This document shows positions 32,760-34,348 of a stretch of 34,348 nt of DNA, in pieces (within the stretch, counting starts at the first letter, position 1; each line of letters starts with the position of its first letter). The stretch is from Rhodococcus gordoniae. Lineage in GTDB: Bacteria > Actinomycetota > Actinomycetes > Mycobacteriales > Mycobacteriaceae. A program made the translations under genes and the position numbers. Below the pieces are notes generated by a model. It did not search any database. It worked only from the letters and a program-made list of their open reading frames with translations, and had not been told where the DNA came from. The stretch lies in assembly GCF_001646655.1 (NCBI RefSeq), contig NZ_LPZN01000066.1, forward strand, positions 1 through 34,348, in the 5' to 3' direction.

Positions 32760-33923
32760 TCAGGCTGCCACTCGCGGGAAGCCGCCCATACGTTCGAGGT
32801 GGTTCTCCACGTCCTCGAGGAATCCCGGCAGGAAACGCAGGTTGCCGGAGCGTGCGCGGCGGAGGAAACCTGCCGTCGCCCGCGCCGACAGCAGACGAGC
32901 ATCGAGGAGGTAACCCCCGAGGTCCTCATAGGGCGCCTGGACCGGCCACTGCGACTCGTGCACGCGGAACGCCTGTCCACGCGTACCCCACGCGGCGGTC
33001 GGCCAGGTGTCACCCGGACGCAACGGTGTCTCGTGATCGGAGCTGTACTCGATCGGGTTGTTCAGTCGGTGGCCCACCCACGACGCCATCCGGACGCTGA
33101 CCGCATTGCCGACCAGACGCCACCGGTGCCCGGACCGAACGCCGGGAGCCTCGACGGCGGGGGCGGTCCAGTCGGCGTCGAATCCCTGGAGTCGCTCCGC
33201 GTCGGTCAGTCCGGGGGTGACGATCTCGCCGGACGGCAGTCGCACGGCCGGCGGACTGGCGATGCCGAGGGTCGAGCCACCCTTGAGCGTGGGCACGGCA
33301 TTGACCGCCCATCCGAGTCCGCGCACACCCTCGGTCCAGTAGAAACCGCACGGGAACAGATCGGGGTTGCCTTCGAGGGGCATCCCGGCGTCCTCGCCGA
33401 ACAAGACCGTGCGTGGGTCGTCCGTGCGCGAGGCGACCATCAGGACGCGGTGCCGGCGCTGGGGAAGGCCGAATGCGCGGGCGTCGACCACGCGATAGGC
33501 CCACATGTAACCGAGTTCCTCGAACGCATCGGTGATGTGGCGCATCGCTGCACCGCGACCGAGCTGCAGCATGAAGGGAACGTTCTCCACGACGAGCCAG
33601 CGCGGGCCGTTCTTACGCTTGACGAGACGGAACACTTCGTCGACGAGTCCGGACTTCGATCCCGTGATGCCGGCCGTACGGCCCGCCTGGGAGAGGTCCT
33701 GGCACGGGAAGCCGGCGGCGACGAGTTCGGTATCGCGGGGGAGAGAGCGGAGACGCGTGACGTCCGGATGAAGGGGAACGTCGGGAAAACGCGTGCGCAG
33801 TACTGCCTGCGCACCCGGCTCGATCTCGCAGAGAAGTTCGGTGTTCCACCCGTGTCGCCCGAGTCCGAGCTCCAGCCCGCCGATACCGGCGAACAACCCC
33901 ACCATGTTCCCCGTCGACGTCAC
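32760..33923 (-). CDS. DNA (cytosine-5-)-methyltransferase
   Basis: The protein has 387 residues. A GTG at 33923 has AGGAAGG five bases upstream. Motif I is GLFAGIGGLELGLG (9-22), motif IV GFPCQDLSQAGR with catalytic Cys74 in PCQ, motif VI VVENVP (111-116), motif VIII QRRHRV (155-160), and motif X VGNAVSVRMA. The target-recognition region lies between about 165 and 270. The enzyme methylates C5 of cytosine in a specific DNA site that cannot be read from sequence here. It is followed by vsr. No restriction nuclease gene is seen in the 1.9 kb between the tRNA genes and the rRNA region, so this may be a solitary modification unit or a broken type II system. Confidence 0.95.
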   Translation of the reverse strand: MTSTGNMVGLFAGIGGLELGLGRHGWNTELLCEIEPGAQAVLRTRFPDVPLHPDVTRLRSLPRDTELVAAGFPCQDLSQAGRTAGITGSKSGLVDEVFRLVKRKNGPRWLVVENVPFMLQLGRGAAMRHITDAFEELGYMWAYRVVDARAFGLPQRRHRVLMVASRTDDPRTVLFGEDAGMPLEGNPDLFPCGFYWTEGVRGLGWAVNAVPTLKGGSTLGIASPPAVRLPSGEIVTPGLTDAERLQGFDADWTAPAVEAPGVRSGHRWRLVGNAVSVRMASWVGHRLNNPIEYSSDHETPLRPGDTWPTAAWGTRGQAFRVHESQWPVQAPYEDLGGYLLDARLLSARATAGFLRRARSGNLRFLPGFLEDVENHLERMGGFPRVAA

Positions 33924-34348
33924 GGCACCCTTCCTCGCTCAGCTCAACGGTGAACGTTACTCGAGAAGTAGGACGATCCGTGAGCGGACGCGACGAGCAC
34001 CACGGTCGAGGGGTCACCCTGCTCCTCGGGTGGGGAACTACGGGAGGTCGAAACATGCTTTGAGCAGGCGATTTGGTGTTCTCGGAGATGTTCGCGTAAC
34101 TTATTCCAGGTCAGAGCGACACGGACACCGACCCGGGCCGAAAGGAACGGGACAACGAGGTTGGACGAAGGCGCCTGCAGATTTCACTGGTTCGAAACCT
34201 TCTGGTAAGGTTTCGAGTCGCCCCTGGTTCCGAAAGCAACACGGACTTGCGTCCGTGAGCAGGAGGAAGTAGGCTGGAACAGTTGCCTCAGAGCGGGTCG
34301 GACGACAGTCCGGAACGTGACGATGTGCGCGTGTTCTTTGAGAACTCA
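33924..34348 (+). promoter_or_regulatory. Promoter and leader region of an rRNA operon
   Basis: This stretch is non-coding, and the window ends with TGTTCTTTGAGAACTCA (34332-34348), the boxA-like leader element found upstream of 16S rRNA in actinobacteria. The 16S gene should start beyond the right edge. Two candidate promoters lie inside: TTGGTG-N18-TAACTT (34073-34102) and TTCACT-N17-TAAGGT (34183-34211). Leader stem-loops follow (for example CACGGAC/GTCCGTG at 34240-34257). Confidence 0.75.
34192..34216. repeat. Perfect inverted repeat over the putative rRNA promoter
   Basis: TCGAAACCTT (34192-34201) and AAGGTTTCGA (34207-34216) form a 10-bp perfect inverted repeat around CTGGT. It covers the spacer and -10 box of the second candidate rRNA promoter, so it may be an operator or an untranscribed dyad. 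The exact role is unknown. Confidence 0.55.

Noticed and set aside
1-34348. CRISPR arrays, insertion sequences, transposases and integrases
   Set aside because: No regular repeat-spacer pattern, transposase or integrase motif was seen on either strand.

Overview
The window is chromosomal DNA from a high-GC actinomycete of the order Mycobacteriales (Corynebacteriales), most likely Rhodococcus or a close relative. The evidence is a mycolyltransferase of the Ag85 type, a GlfT1-like galactan transferase beside its ABC ATPase, the proteasome activator Bpa ending in GQYL, frequent GTG starts, and a right edge that stops inside a typical actinobacterial rRNA leader. The order quinone reductase / desulfurase-like / bpa / ABC ATPase / glfT1 parallels the Rv3777-Rv3782 block of Mycobacterium tuberculosis, from memory of that genome.

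Left part (1-6660), accessory: an HNH nuclease with a glycine-rich domain that runs off the left edge, a membrane-anchored coiled-coil protein, a Fic AMP-transferase with an operator-like repeat in front of it, and a divergent HsdR-like nuclease-helicase without modification or specificity subunits. Base composition is visibly less GC-rich here than in the middle of the window. This is the best candidate for an uncharacterised defence or conflict system.

Region 6690-12625: a membrane protein ending in an alpha/beta-hydrolase domain, a tandem TerD-like protein, a GerW/YtfJ-family protein, and a hybrid sensor kinase that carries its own receiver and an RNA-binding ANTAR output. The kinase is preceded by a hairpin and a possible 27-codon leader ORF. 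Region 12700-17600: a FadD15-like acyl-CoA ligase diverges from a two-gene operon encoding a molybdopterin oxidoreductase whose four Fe-S cysteines are all replaced, plus a small helical protein.

Region 17600-22920 is the conserved core: glfT1, ABC ATPase and bpa on the minus strand, then a PLP-fold protein lacking its lysine, a quinone reductase and a MarR regulator. Region 22949-31660 holds tRNA-Ser(UGA), an MBL-fold hydrolase with a flavodoxin-like protein, a GAF regulator divergent from an NTF2-FMO fusion monooxygenase, a secreted mycolyltransferase behind a 27-bp palindrome, a secreted 5'-nucleotidase and a HisC-type aminotransferase. Region 31800-34348 holds tRNA-Ser(GCU) and tRNA-Arg(ACG), a strong terminator, a Dcm-Vsr methylation and repair pair on the minus strand, and the promoter and leader region of an rRNA operon whose 16S gene lies beyond the right edge.
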